Origin: Streptomyces mesophilus
GTDB lineage: Bacteria; Actinomycetota; Actinomycetes; Streptomycetales; Streptomycetaceae
Direction of reading: 5' to 3'
Assembly: GCF_011044995.1 (NCBI RefSeq)
Contig: NZ_JAAKZW010000063.1
Span: 1-35,077, forward strand
DNA length: 35,077 nt
Each line of letters opens with the position of its first letter. Within the stretch, counting starts at the first letter, position 1. Positions 24,758 through 32,144 of this stretch are shown here, one piece after another. Position numbers and translations under genes: made by a program. The notes beneath the pieces are model-generated. The model was not told where the DNA came from and did no database searches. It saw only the letters and a program-made list of their open reading frames with translations.

Positions 24758-25420
24758 ATGCCGGTGATCTGCGTCGGAGGCATGATCGGCATCGGCAAGA
24801 CGAGTGTCGCCGAGCTGATCGCCAAGGATCTGGGCAGCGAGGTCTTCTACGAGAGCGTGGACGACAACCCGATCCTGCCGCTCTTCTACACGGCGAGCCC
24901 CGAGGAGATACAGGCCAAGCGCTACCCCTTCCTCCTCCAGCTCTACTTCCTGCAGACCCGGTTCGCCTCCATCAAGGAGGCGTACAAGAAGGGCGACAAC
25001 GTCCTCGACCGGTCCATCTACGAGGACTGGTACTTCGCCAAGGTCAACCACGACCTGGGCCGGATCAGCTCCCTCGAGATGCAGGTGTACGAGGGCCTGC
25101 TCGCCGAGATGATGCGCGAGATCGACGGCCTGCCGTACCGCAAGGCGCCGGACCTCATGGTCTACCTCAAGGCGGACTTCGAGACGGTCCTGCACCGGAT
25201 CGGGCTGCGGGGACGCGACTTCGAGCAGGACGAGAGCCTCGTCGCGTACTACCGGACCCTGTGGTCCGGCTACGACGCCTGGGTGCACGAGCACTACTCG
25301 GCCAGCGAGGTCCTCGTCATCGACATGAACCACACGGACGTGGTGAACAACCCCGAGGACGCCGCCCGCGTCGTCCAGCAGGTCAAGGACGCCCTGACGG
25401 CGGCCCGCGCCGCGCTCTAG
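24758..25420 (+). CDS. Deoxynucleoside kinase
   Basis: 220-residue cytosolic kinase of the dNK/dGK-dCK family that phosphorylates deoxynucleosides in the salvage pathway. P-loop GGMIGIGKTS is at residues 7-16. The DRSIYED block near 88-94 carries the family DRS motif, and the LID-type arginine region is HRIGLRGRDFEQDE near 148-161. Length fits the Bacillus dGK/dAK group. The ATG at 24758 has AGGGAGAAG about 8 bases upstream. It converges on the rhomboid gene with 9 bases between stops and no room for a separate terminator. Base specificity cannot be read from sequence alone. Confidence 0.92.
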   Translation: MPVICVGGMIGIGKTSVAELIAKDLGSEVFYESVDDNPILPLFYTASPEEIQAKRYPFLLQLYFLQTRFASIKEAYKKGDNVLDRSIYEDWYFAKVNHDLGRISSLEMQVYEGLLAEMMREIDGLPYRKAPDLMVYLKADFETVLHRIGLRGRDFEQDESLVAYYRTLWSGYDAWVHEHYSASEVLVIDMNHTDVVNNPEDAARVVQQVKDALTAARAAL

Positions 25421-25429
25421 GCCGGTACG

Positions 25430-26032
25430 TCAGCGCGCGCGGCGGAACGCGAACGCCGCGACCACTCCGCCGACCAGGCCGAACAGGTGCCCCTGCCACG
25501 AGATGCCGTCCGTCGTCGGCAGGACGCCCCACAGGATCGATCCGTACACGGCGCCGACCAGCAGGCCGATCACGACATCGCCGATCCGGCGGTCCACGAA
25601 ACCGCGGACCAGCAGATAGCCGAAGAGGCCGAAGACCACGCCCGAGGCGCCGGCCGTCACGGAGTACGCGGGCGCCGTGAGCCAGACACCCAGACCGCTC
25701 GCGAGCACGATCGTGGCGACCACCGCCGCGAAGCGCCGTATCCCCGAGAGCGCCGCCAGGAAGCCGAGCACGAGCAGCGGCATGCTGTTGGCGATCAGGT
25801 GGTCCCAGCCGTAGTGCAGGAAGGCCGCCGGGATCACATCGCGCAGCTCGGTGAACTCGCGCGGGGATATGCCGTACGTGTCCAGGGCGTGGCCCGAGGC
25901 GACATCGACCGCTTCGAGCAGCCACAGCAGCGCCAGCCACCCGACCATGATCAGACCGGCCGCCTTGGCGCGGTCGCGGCGGCGCTCGGCGGGCGCGGGC
26001 GGCGGGAGCGGTGACGTGTATCCGTACGACAT
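25430..26032 (-). CDS. Rhomboid intramembrane serine protease
   Basis: 200-residue multi-pass membrane protease. The catalytic serine S130 is in TAGASGVVFGL, the catalytic histidine H182 in SWQGHLFGLVGGV, and H78-x3-N82 in GWDHLIANSMPLL supplies the oxyanion region. The N-terminus is cytoplasmic, Pro-rich and basic. Six hydrophobic helices are present. All active-site residues are intact. It is divergent from mqnM by 105 bases. Substrates unknown. Confidence 0.93.
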   Translation of the reverse strand: MSYGYTSPLPPPAPAERRRDRAKAAGLIMVGWLALLWLLEAVDVASGHALDTYGISPREFTELRDVIPAAFLHYGWDHLIANSMPLLVLGFLAALSGIRRFAAVVATIVLASGLGVWLTAPAYSVTAGASGVVFGLFGYLLVRGFVDRRIGDVVIGLLVGAVYGSILWGVLPTTDGISWQGHLFGLVGGVVAAFAFRRAR

Positions 26033-26124
26033 GAGCGGACCCCCAGGCTCGCGGACCGCTCACGCAGCGCGGCCCTCACTTCGCTCAACGCACGGGAGGC
26101 GCGGCCTGGTTCCGGGCCGCCGGA

Positions 26125-26130
26125 TAGGCT
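26125..26130 (+). promoter_or_regulatory. Candidate leaderless -10 for mqnM
   Basis: TAGGCT lies exactly 7 bases before the mqnM ATG and there is no close Shine-Dalgarno sequence, so a leaderless transcript is likely. The -35 is unclear. Confidence 0.4.
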
Positions 26131-26137
26131 CGGGGGT

Positions 26138-26836
26138 ATGAAAGACGCCGAGCGCATCCCCTGGGTCGTAGGGGTCTCCGGAGCCTCCGGGACGCCGTAC
26201 GCGGCAGCCGTCCTGCGCGGGCTCCTCGCGGCGGGCGAGAGCGTGGACCTGGTGGTCAGCCGGGCCTCGCGGCTCACGCTGCTCGACGAGACGGGCATCG
26301 CGTACAGAGACGCGCACTGGCGCGAGGACCTGGGGGAGTGGCTCGCCCGGGGAGCGGACGGCAAGCCCGGCACCTTCGCGGACATCGACCTCGGCGACGT
26401 ACGGCACTGGACCGCCGGTGACCTCGCGGCCGGGCCCAGCTCGGGCTCGTACAAGACGAAGGGGATGCTGATCGTGCCCGCCTCGACGGCCTGTGTGGCC
26501 GGAGTGGCACTGGGACTTTCGAAGGACCTGCTCCAGCGCACGGCGAGCGTGACGCTCAAGGAGAGCCGCAAGCTGGTGGTCGCGGTGCGCGAGACACCGC
26601 TGAACGGTCAGACGCTCAAGCATCTGGTGAGCCTGGACGAGGCGGGAGCCGTGGTGCTCCCGGCCTCGCCGGCGTTCTACGCGGGGGCGACGCACATCCA
26701 GGATCTGGTGGACTTCGTCGCGGGGCGGGTGCTCGACGCGGCAGGGGTGCCGCACGGGCTGTACCGCCGCTGGGAGGGTGAACTCGGCGGCGGCTCCCGC
26801 GAAGGCGACGGCTCCCGCGAAGGGCCTCAGCGCTGA
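26138..26836 (+). CDS. mqnM: UbiX-type flavin prenyltransferase
   Basis: 232-residue flavin prenyltransferase that makes the prenylated FMN cofactor needed by the UbiD-type MqnL. N-terminal VVGVSGASGTPYAAAVLRGL is the nucleotide-fold start. PSSGSYKTKGMLIVPASTAC and SKDLLQRTASVTLKESRKLV carry the conserved flavin and substrate-binding residues. The C-terminal helix VDFVAGRVLDAAGVPH is typical. An extra tail contains a small duplicated GSREGDGSREG (18-bp DNA repeat). Length is otherwise normal. Linked to mqnL, mqnP and mqnE; a general UbiX role is also possible. Confidence 0.93.
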   Translation: MKDAERIPWVVGVSGASGTPYAAAVLRGLLAAGESVDLVVSRASRLTLLDETGIAYRDAHWREDLGEWLARGADGKPGTFADIDLGDVRHWTAGDLAAGPSSGSYKTKGMLIVPASTACVAGVALGLSKDLLQRTASVTLKESRKLVVAVRETPLNGQTLKHLVSLDEAGAVVLPASPAFYAGATHIQDLVDFVAGRVLDAAGVPHGLYRRWEGELGGGSREGDGSREGPQR

Positions 26837-26849
26837 CGCGCAGGGGCGT

Positions 26850-26987
26850 TCAGCGCTTCTTGCCGCGCACCGGGCGGGACACCTTGTCCGCGCGGGCAGC
26901 GGCGATCGGGGACTTGTGGGCACGCGAGCGGTCGGCCAGCTCCTGCAGCGAGCGCATGTGGGCGTAGGCCATCTCGAGCGTGTACAC
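26850..26987 (-). CDS. 45-residue basic small protein
   Basis: Short ORF on the minus strand between mqnM and the Lrp gene. It starts at GTG 26987 with AGGAG 10 bases upstream, reads VYTLEMAYAHMRSLQELADR at the N-terminus and ends DKVSRPVRGKKR. The first half can form an amphipathic helix, and the second half is strongly basic (net charge clearly positive). Codons use G/C at third positions throughout, supporting real coding. A shorter ATG start at codon 6 exists but has no ribosome binding site. No family recognised; it could bind nucleic acid or a membrane. It is convergent with mqnM and divergent from the Lrp regulator. Confidence 0.65.
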   Translation of the reverse strand: MYTLEMAYAHMRSLQELADRSRAHKSPIAAARADKVSRPVRGKKR

Positions 26988-27106
26988 GGTAAGGACACTC
27001 CTGTAGATCGTCGTTGATCTTCTGCAGACCTCAGGCCTCAGACCGCGGAAAACGCGAGAAACCCGAAAAGTTCTGCAAGAATCGCAGGGGAACTGCCCTG
27101 CATGCC

Positions 27107-27123
27107 TTAGATTTTACACCTAA
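27107..27123. promoter_or_regulatory. Candidate Lrp/AsnC operator
   Basis: AT-rich inverted repeat TTAG-N9-CTAA within an unusually AT-rich 40-bp stretch (to 27145, including TAAATAAT), just upstream of the Lrp gene and downstream-facing to the divergent small gene. Likely autoregulatory site and promoter region. Confidence 0.45.
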
Positions 27124-27160
27124 ACTCGCAGGATCGCTAAATAATGGAAGGTGCCGGCGC

Positions 27161-27616
27161 ATGGACGCGGTGGACAGGCAGCTCATTCAGGCCCTGAGAG
27201 AGAACGGCCGGGCGTCGTACGCCGAACTGGGCCGTCTCGTAGGCCTGTCGGGACCCAGCGTCACCGACCGCATCAACCGGCTCGAGAGTGCGGGCGTCAT
27301 CACCGGCTACCGCGCCACGGTCGACTCCGCCTCGCTCGGCCTCGGGGTGACCGCCCTCATCGGCATCTCGCTCTCCGACGCCGCCGACCACGAGGACGTG
27401 GCGCGCCGGCTCAGGGACCTCAGCGAGATCGAGGACTGCTGGTTCATCGCGGGCGACGACTCGTACATGCTCAAGGTGCGCGTGGGCGACGTGGACGGTC
27501 TGGAGAAGACGATCCGCCGGCTCAGCGGCACGAAGGGCGTCTCGCGTACGCGTACGACCATCGTGCTCTCCACCAAGTGGGAGAACCGGGTCGGCGAGCT
27601 GCCCGAGCAGCTCTGA
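27161..27616 (+). CDS. Lrp/AsnC-family transcriptional regulator
   Basis: 151-residue feast/famine regulator. An N-terminal winged helix-turn-helix (residues 4-50: VDRQLIQALRENGRASYAEL, GLSGPSVTDRINRLESAGVI) precedes the RAM ligand-binding and oligomerisation domain (residues 68-145), with CWFIAGDDSYMLKVRVGDVD. Length is standard. The ATG at 27161 has GGAAGG about 9 bases upstream. It precedes mqnE on the same strand and is divergent from the 45-residue ORF. Effectors are usually amino acids. A possible role in controlling mqn genes is inferred from position only. Confidence 0.93.
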   Translation: MDAVDRQLIQALRENGRASYAELGRLVGLSGPSVTDRINRLESAGVITGYRATVDSASLGLGVTALIGISLSDAADHEDVARRLRDLSEIEDCWFIAGDDSYMLKVRVGDVDGLEKTIRRLSGTKGVSRTRTTIVLSTKWENRVGELPEQL

Positions 27617-27629
27617 GCCTGCGTTGTGC

Positions 27630-27667
27630 GGGGGCGGTCGCCGGATGTACAGGGGGCGGTCGCCGGA
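27630..27667. repeat. 22-bp tandem duplication after the Lrp gene
   Basis: GGGGGCGGTCGCCGGA occurs at 27630 and 27652 (16 identical bases, period 22) in the spacer between lrp and mqnE. The core also forms a short palindrome-like GGCGGTCGCC. Confidence 0.75.
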
Positions 27668-27732
27668 GGTGTCGGTGGCGGGGCGTACCGTGGACGGTCG
27701 GCACAAGTAGTGAATTGCTGGGAGGCGGCCAG

Positions 27733-28911
27733 GTGACTGCATCTATTAAAGATGTGGGACTCAAGCGCGATCTTGAAGACAAGGTCCGCTCCGGGGAGCG
27801 GCTGACCCGTGAGGACGGCATCGCGCTCTACGAGAGCGACGATCTGGCCTGGCTGGGCGGGCTCGCCCACGAGGTGCGGACGCGGAAGAACGGCGACGTC
27901 GTCCACTTCAACGTCAACCGCCACCTCAACATGACCAATGTGTGCACCGCGTCGTGCGCGTACTGCTCGTTCCAGCGCAAGCCGGGCGAGAAGGACGCGT
28001 ACACGATGCGGATCGAGGAGGCCGTCCGCCTCGCCAAGGCGATGGAGAACGACAACCTCACCGAGCTGCACATCGTCAACGGCCTGCACCCCAACCTGCC
28101 GTGGCGCTACTACCCGCGTTCCCTCAGCGAGCTCAAGAAGGCGCTGCCGAACGTCTCCCTGAAGGCCTTCACCGCCACGGAGATCCACCATTTCGAGACG
28201 ATCTCCGGGATGTCGGCCTCCGACATCCTCGACGAGCTCATCGAGGCGGGCCTCGAGTCGCTGACCGGCGGCGGCGCGGAGATCTTCGACTGGGAGGTCC
28301 GCCAGCACATCGTGGACCACCGCACCCACTGGGAGGACTGGTCGCGCATCCACCGGCTCGCGCACTCCAAGGGTCTGAAGACCCCGTGCACGATGCTGTA
28401 CGGGCACATCGAGGAGCCCCGCCACCGCGTCGACCACGTCCTTCGGCTGCGTGAACTGCAGGACGAGACCGGCGGTTTCCAGGTCTTCATCCCGCTGCGC
28501 TACCAGCACGACTTCGTCGACATGCAGGACGGCAAGGTCCGCAACAGGCTCCAGGCGCGTACGACGATGGCGACCGGCGCGGAGGCCCTGAAGACCTTCG
28601 CGGTCTCCCGCCTGCTCTTCGACAACGTGCCGCACGTCAAGGTCTTCTGGGTCATGCACGGTGTGCAGACCGCCCAGCTCGCGCTTCAGCACGGCGCGGA
28701 CGACATGGACGGCTCGGTCGTCGAGTACAAGATCACGCACGACGCCGACAACTACGGGACGCCCAACAAGCTCTCCCGCGAGGACCTGCTCGACCTGATC
28801 CGCGACGCCGGCTTCCAGCCCGTCGAGCGCAACACGCGCTACGAGATCATCCGCGAGTACCCCGGCCCCGAGGCGGACCGCCGCGAGTCGCCGCAGCCCA
28901 TGCGCCTCTGA
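27733..28911 (+). CDS. mqnE: Aminofutalosine synthase MqnE
   Basis: 392-residue radical SAM enzyme that joins an adenosyl radical to 3-[(1-carboxyvinyl)oxy]benzoate to form 6-amino-6-deoxyfutalosine, the first unusual step of the futalosine menaquinone route. The [4Fe-4S] ligands C71-x3-C75-x2-C78 are in NVCTASCAYCSFQRKPGEKD. The rest has the ThiH/CofH-like barrel landmarks ELHIVNGLHPNLPW and GGGAEIFDWEVRQH. The GTG at 27733 has GGGAGGCGG upstream. The first codons are AT-rich (ACTGCATCTATTAAAGAT), which helps open the start site. CofH-type enzymes are more distant. Likely its own transcription unit with the GNAT gene. Confidence 0.95.
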   Translation: MTASIKDVGLKRDLEDKVRSGERLTREDGIALYESDDLAWLGGLAHEVRTRKNGDVVHFNVNRHLNMTNVCTASCAYCSFQRKPGEKDAYTMRIEEAVRLAKAMENDNLTELHIVNGLHPNLPWRYYPRSLSELKKALPNVSLKAFTATEIHHFETISGMSASDILDELIEAGLESLTGGGAEIFDWEVRQHIVDHRTHWEDWSRIHRLAHSKGLKTPCTMLYGHIEEPRHRVDHVLRLRELQDETGGFQVFIPLRYQHDFVDMQDGKVRNRLQARTTMATGAEALKTFAVSRLLFDNVPHVKVFWVMHGVQTAQLALQHGADDMDGSVVEYKITHDADNYGTPNKLSREDLLDLIRDAGFQPVERNTRYEIIREYPGPEADRRESPQPMRL

Positions 28912-28923
28912 GGCTCCCGGCCC

Positions 28924-29448
28924 ATGTCCTTGCGCTTCGAACTGGACCCCGCCATAGGTCCGCAGCTCCGTGACGGCCTGCTCGCGCTCTGGGCCGATGT
29001 GTCCAACGCGGGCGGCGCCGTCGGGTTCGTCCCGCCCGTCACCGCCGAGGAGATACGGCCCGAGCTGGTCAAGCACTTCGCCGCGATGACGGAGGGCCGC
29101 ACCCGGCTCCTCGTCGGGTACGACGAGGAGGGCGCCGTCGCCGCGACGGCCTTCCTCACGTACAACACCCATCGCCTCATGCGGCACTGGATCTGGGCGT
29201 ACACCGTGATGGTGCATCCGAAGCACCAGGGCAAGGGGTACGGGCGTGACCTGATGGCCGCCGTCGAGGAGGCCGCGCGCGGGTTCGACGGGATCGAGCT
29301 GATCCGGCTCACCTGCCGCGGCGGCACCGGGGTCGACCGGTTCTACGCGTCCTGCGGCTACAAGGACGGCGGCCGGGTGCCCGGTGCGATCCGGGTCGAA
29401 CCCGGGGACGACCGGGACGACATCACGATGTATCTGCCCCTGTACTGA
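28924..29448 (+). CDS. GNAT family N-acetyltransferase
   Basis: 174-residue acetyltransferase. The acetyl-CoA pyrophosphate loop is VHPKHQGKGYGRDLMAAVEE near residues 98-117 (Q/R-x-x-G-x-G). Preceding strands AAVTAFLTYN and HWIWAYTVMV and the late CRGGTGVDRFYASCGYKDGG fit the fold. Substrate unknown. It begins 12 bases after the mqnE stop, so it is probably co-transcribed with mqnE. A connection with menaquinone is not otherwise indicated. Confidence 0.88.
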   Translation: MSLRFELDPAIGPQLRDGLLALWADVSNAGGAVGFVPPVTAEEIRPELVKHFAAMTEGRTRLLVGYDEEGAVAATAFLTYNTHRLMRHWIWAYTVMVHPKHQGKGYGRDLMAAVEEAARGFDGIELIRLTCRGGTGVDRFYASCGYKDGGRVPGAIRVEPGDDRDDITMYLPLY

Positions 29449-29508
29449 CCGGAAAACGGACATGGTTCACTGGTCGGGCAGGATTCTCGGAATGAAAAGA
29501 GGCCAGCC

Positions 29509-29796
29509 GTGGCAGCCAAGGTGAACGCCACCCTCCGCTACAGCCTGATGCGTATCGGCATCTTCGTCGGCAGCTTCGCCGTGCTGTGGGCCCTGGTCTT
29601 CTTCGGGGTCCTCCCGCGCGGACTCGGCGACTCCAACTACCTGTGGGTGCTGCTGCTCGCCATCGTCATCTCCGCGCCGCTCAGCTTCGTACTCCTGCGC
29701 AAGCAGCGCGACGAGATGTCCGAGCAGATCGTCACCCGCGTCGACCGCGCCAAGACCCGGCTCGCGGAGAACCGCAGCATGGAGGACGGCATCTGA
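29509..29796 (+). CDS. DUF4229 small membrane protein
   Basis: 95-residue protein with two membrane helices, about residues 15-35 (IGIFVGSFAVLWALVFFGVL) and 44-62 (YLWVLLLAIVISAPLSFVLL). A charged, probably helical cytoplasmic tail, RKQRDEMSEQIVTRVDRAKT, follows. This layout matches the actinobacterial DUF4229 family, function unknown. The GTG at 29509 has AAAAGAGG about 7 bases upstream. Followed by two strong hairpins. Confidence 0.85.
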   Translation: MAAKVNATLRYSLMRIGIFVGSFAVLWALVFFGVLPRGLGDSNYLWVLLLAIVISAPLSFVLLRKQRDEMSEQIVTRVDRAKTRLAENRSMEDGI

Positions 29797-29844
29797 GGCG
29801 CAGGCCGCGCCGCAGAACGCCTGTAACACTCGTCACACTTCGCC

Positions 29845-29870
29845 ACCCCTGGGCCCTTCGGCCCAGGGGT
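29845..29870 (+). terminator. Intrinsic terminator hairpin 1
   Basis: 11-bp perfect stem ACCCCTGGGCC / GGCCCAGGGGT with CTTC loop, followed by TTTCCTGGTCTTT. Confidence 0.88.
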
Positions 29871-29878
29871 TTCCTGGT

Positions 29879-29901
29879 CTTTGGGCCCTTCGGCCCCAAA
29901 G
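29879..29901 (+). terminator. Intrinsic terminator hairpin 2
   Basis: CTTTGGGCC-CTTC-GGCCCCAAAG with a one-base bulge, immediately after hairpin 1. The tandem pair insulates the leader-peptide promoter that follows. Confidence 0.78.
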
Positions 29902-29908
29902 CAGCCCT

Positions 29909-29938
29909 TTGAGTTCCCCAAAGTTCAAGTGTTAACGT
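29909..29938 (+). promoter_or_regulatory. Promoter of the leader peptide-symporter unit
   Basis: TTGAGT (29909-29914), 18-bp spacer, TAACGT (29933-29938). The leader peptide ATG lies 7 bases after the -10, so the mRNA should start at that ATG (leaderless). Confidence 0.65.
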
Positions 29939-29945
29939 GTTCGAC

Positions 29946-30050
29946 ATGAAGACAGCAGCTGCGCCCCGCGACCCGAAGAGCATTCCGCTCGTCGCGCGCC
30001 TGCATGTCGATCTTTGCCGCTGCATGTCCGCGGCCTGTTGCCGCGCTTGA
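29946..30050 (+). CDS. Cys-rich regulatory leader peptide
   Basis: 34-codon ORF ending LHVDLCRCMSAACCRA. The LHVDLCRC core is the hallmark of actinobacterial putative leader peptides found ahead of sulfur-related genes, where leaderless poly-Cys ORFs act as cysteine-sensing attenuators (shown in mycobacteria). Here four of the last eleven codons are Cys (TGC, TGC, TGT, TGC). There is no Shine-Dalgarno sequence; the ATG sits at the predicted transcription start. Translation ends 17 bases before a hairpin and 111 bases before a symporter gene. Likely role: ribosomes stalling at Cys codons when charged Cys-tRNA is scarce expose the symporter start. Role is inferred; the ORF and motif are seen directly. 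Confidence 0.82.
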   Translation: MKTAAAPRDPKSIPLVARLHVDLCRCMSAACCRA

Positions 30051-30066
30051 GCTAGCGACACAATGC

Positions 30067-30154
30067 AGCGGCGCCGCTCCACCTGACACTTGCGGCCGTC
30101 GCTCCACCTTGAAGTCCGTACGTCCCCCCATGCCCCCGCGCACCTCAACTGGAG
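30067..30154 (+). promoter_or_regulatory. Candidate attenuator between leader peptide and symporter
   Basis: A hairpin AGCGGCGCCGC (30067-30077) with GCGGCCGTCGCT (30092-30103), one bulge and one G-T pair, follows the leader stop. CTCCACCT occurs twice (30077-30084, 30102-30109). Each copy could pair through CTCCA with TGGAG of the symporter ribosome binding site (30150-30154) and so hide it. Pairing is short; the model is inference. Confidence 0.4.
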
Positions 30155-30161
30155 TGCCCCC

Positions 30162-31496
30162 GTGTCCTCGACTGTCCAGGACTCCCCGCAGAAGCCCACC
30201 GGCTTCCGCATACCGCTGCCCTTCTGGGCGCAGATCCTCATCGGTCTCGTCGTGGGTGTCGGCCTCGGTGCCATCGCCCGTAACGGCGAGGTCGAGTGGC
30301 TGACCACCACGCTCGACCAGATCGGCTCGATCTTCGTCCAGCTCCTGAAGCTGGCCGTCGCGCCGCTGGTCTTCTTCGCGATCCTGGTGTCGATCACCAA
30401 CCTGCGGAAGGTCAACAACGCGGCGCGGCTGGCCTCGCGCACGCTGCTCTGGTTCATGATCACGTCGCTGATCGCGGTCGTCATCGGCCTTGTCATCGGC
30501 CTGGTCACCAACCCGGGCGCCGGTACCGGCCTGACCCCGAAGGACGGCGCGAAGCCGGACTCCACGGGTTCCTGGATCGACTTCCTGACCGGCATCATCC
30601 CGACCGACATCATCACGCCGTTCACCGAGCTGAACGTGCTGCAGATCGTCTTCATGGCCGCCGTCGCCGGTATCGCGATCCTGAAGATCGGCGAGAAGGC
30701 CGAGCCGATCCTCACCCTCAGCGAGTCGATCCTCGAGCTCCTGCAGAAGGCCCTGTGGTGGGTCATCCTGCTCTCCCCGATCGGCACCATCGGCCTCATC
30801 GGCAACGCCATCGCCACGTACGGCTGGGACCTGATCAGCAAGTACGCGACGTTCACCGCGGACATCTACATCGGTTGCGCCCTGGTCCTGTTCGGCGTCT
30901 ACCCGCTGCTCCTGTCGACCGTCGCCAAGGTCAACCCGCTGCAGTTCTTCAAGGGCGCCTGGCCCGCGATCCAGCTGGCCTTCGTCTCCCGCTCCTCGGT
31001 CGGCACCATGCCGCTGACCCAGAAGGTCACCGAGCGCCTCGGCGTCCCGAAGGACTACACCTCCTTCGCCGTCCCGTTCGGCGCCACGACCAAGATGGAC
31101 GGCTGCGCCGCGATCTACCCGTCGATCGCCGCGATCTTCGTCGCGCACATCTTCGACGTGCAGCTCGGCATCAAGGAGTACCTGCTCATCGTCTTCGTCT
31201 CGGTGATCGGCTCCGCCGCCACGGCGGGTCTGACCGGCGCGACGGTCATGCTCACCCTGACTCTCTCCACCCTCGGTCTCCCGATGGAGGGCGTGGGCCT
31301 GCTCCTGGCGATCGACCCGATCCTGGACATGATGCGCACCGCCACCAACGTGGCAGGTCAGGCGGCCGTTCCGGTCATCGTGGCCGCACGCGAGGGCATC
31401 CTCGACAAGGAGGCCTACGACTCGGCCTCCGCGTCTCCGATCGACGCGTACGACGAGCCGCGCGAGGACAAGCACGCCGTGCCGGCTGCTGCCTGA
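30162..31496 (+). CDS. Dicarboxylate/amino acid:cation symporter, TcyP-like (cystine?)
   Basis: 444-residue membrane transporter of the DAACS (GltP/DctA/TcyP) family with about eight helices plus two re-entrant loops. The first loop is AFVSRSSVGTMPLTQKV near residues 276-292. The usual NMDGT is replaced by TTKMDGCAAIYP near 314-325. The pattern RSSxxTxPLxxK...RLGVP...FGAT...GCAxIYP is closer, from memory, to cystine carriers TcyP/YdjN than to glutamate or C4-dicarboxylate carriers. The GTG at 30162 has GGAG 7 bases upstream. A Cys-rich leader peptide precedes it, supporting cystine as substrate. Family firm, substrate inferred. Confidence 0.88.
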   Translation: MSSTVQDSPQKPTGFRIPLPFWAQILIGLVVGVGLGAIARNGEVEWLTTTLDQIGSIFVQLLKLAVAPLVFFAILVSITNLRKVNNAARLASRTLLWFMITSLIAVVIGLVIGLVTNPGAGTGLTPKDGAKPDSTGSWIDFLTGIIPTDIITPFTELNVLQIVFMAAVAGIAILKIGEKAEPILTLSESILELLQKALWWVILLSPIGTIGLIGNAIATYGWDLISKYATFTADIYIGCALVLFGVYPLLLSTVAKVNPLQFFKGAWPAIQLAFVSRSSVGTMPLTQKVTERLGVPKDYTSFAVPFGATTKMDGCAAIYPSIAAIFVAHIFDVQLGIKEYLLIVFVSVIGSAATAGLTGATVMLTLTLSTLGLPMEGVGLLLAIDPILDMMRTATNVAGQAAVPVIVAAREGILDKEAYDSASASPIDAYDEPREDKHAVPAAA

Positions 31497-31510
31497 TCGA
31501 TTCGGCATCT

Positions 31511-31544
31511 GGTGCCCGTACTCCCGGTGGGGGGTGCGGGCACC
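31511..31544 (+). terminator. Terminator after the symporter gene
   Basis: 15-bp stem GGTGCCCGTACTCCC / GGGGGTGCGGGCACC with two G-T pairs and a GGTG loop, 14 bases after the stop. Confidence 0.85.
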
Positions 31545-31600
31545 TTGCCGTTGTGCCCGAGGCAGACCTCTCGATGCGGTCCACCGGCGCAGGAGGATCC

Positions 31601-32035
31601 TCAGTCGAGGCAGAACTCATTGCCCTCGATGTCCTGCATCACGATGCAGGACTCGTTCTCGCCGTCGGCGAGCATCGTCCGCACATGGACCGCGCCGAGC
31701 GCGACCAGCCGCGCGCACTCGGCTTCCAGCGTGGCCAGACGCTCCTCACCCACCAGCCCGAGACCGGCCCGCACATCAAGATGCAGCCGGTTCTTGACGA
31801 CCTTTCCCTCGGGAACGCGCTGGAACAGCACGCGCGGGCCCGCACCCGAGGGATCACTGCACGCGAAGTAGACCGGCTGATCCTCAGGCGGCAGCGAGTG
31901 GTGGTAGTCCTCCCAAGTGGCGAACCCCTCCGGGACCGGAGGTACGACATACCCCAGCGCCTCGCACCAGAAGGCGGCGAGACGCGCAGGTTCCGCGCAG
32001 TCGAAGGTCACTTGGATCTGCTTGATCGTTGACAT
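31601..32035 (-). CDS. VOC (glyoxalase-like) family protein
   Basis: 144-residue vicinal-oxygen-chelate fold protein of the glyoxalase/bleomycin-resistance/dioxygenase type. It begins IKQIQVTFDCAEPARLAAFW, has NRLHLDVRAG in the middle (H in a usual metal position) and ends CIVMQDIEGNEFCLD, the typical E-G-N-E-F-C pattern. Specific function unknown. The ATG at 32035 has no Shine-Dalgarno sequence, but TATCGT lies 6 bases upstream on the minus strand, so the message may be leaderless. A long upstream extension is open but low complexity. Confidence 0.88.
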   Translation of the reverse strand: MSTIKQIQVTFDCAEPARLAAFWCEALGYVVPPVPEGFATWEDYHHSLPPEDQPVYFACSDPSGAGPRVLFQRVPEGKVVKNRLHLDVRAGLGLVGEERLATLEAECARLVALGAVHVRTMLADGENESCIVMQDIEGNEFCLD

Positions 32036-32144
32036 CGGCGCACGATAACAAGGCTCCCGCTCGGCTGGTTGCCGAGGTCGTGTTCGACGATGCCGGGGGC
32101 GACCCCCGTGGGGGTGCGGGTACGGCGTCGTTAGGATCTCGGGC

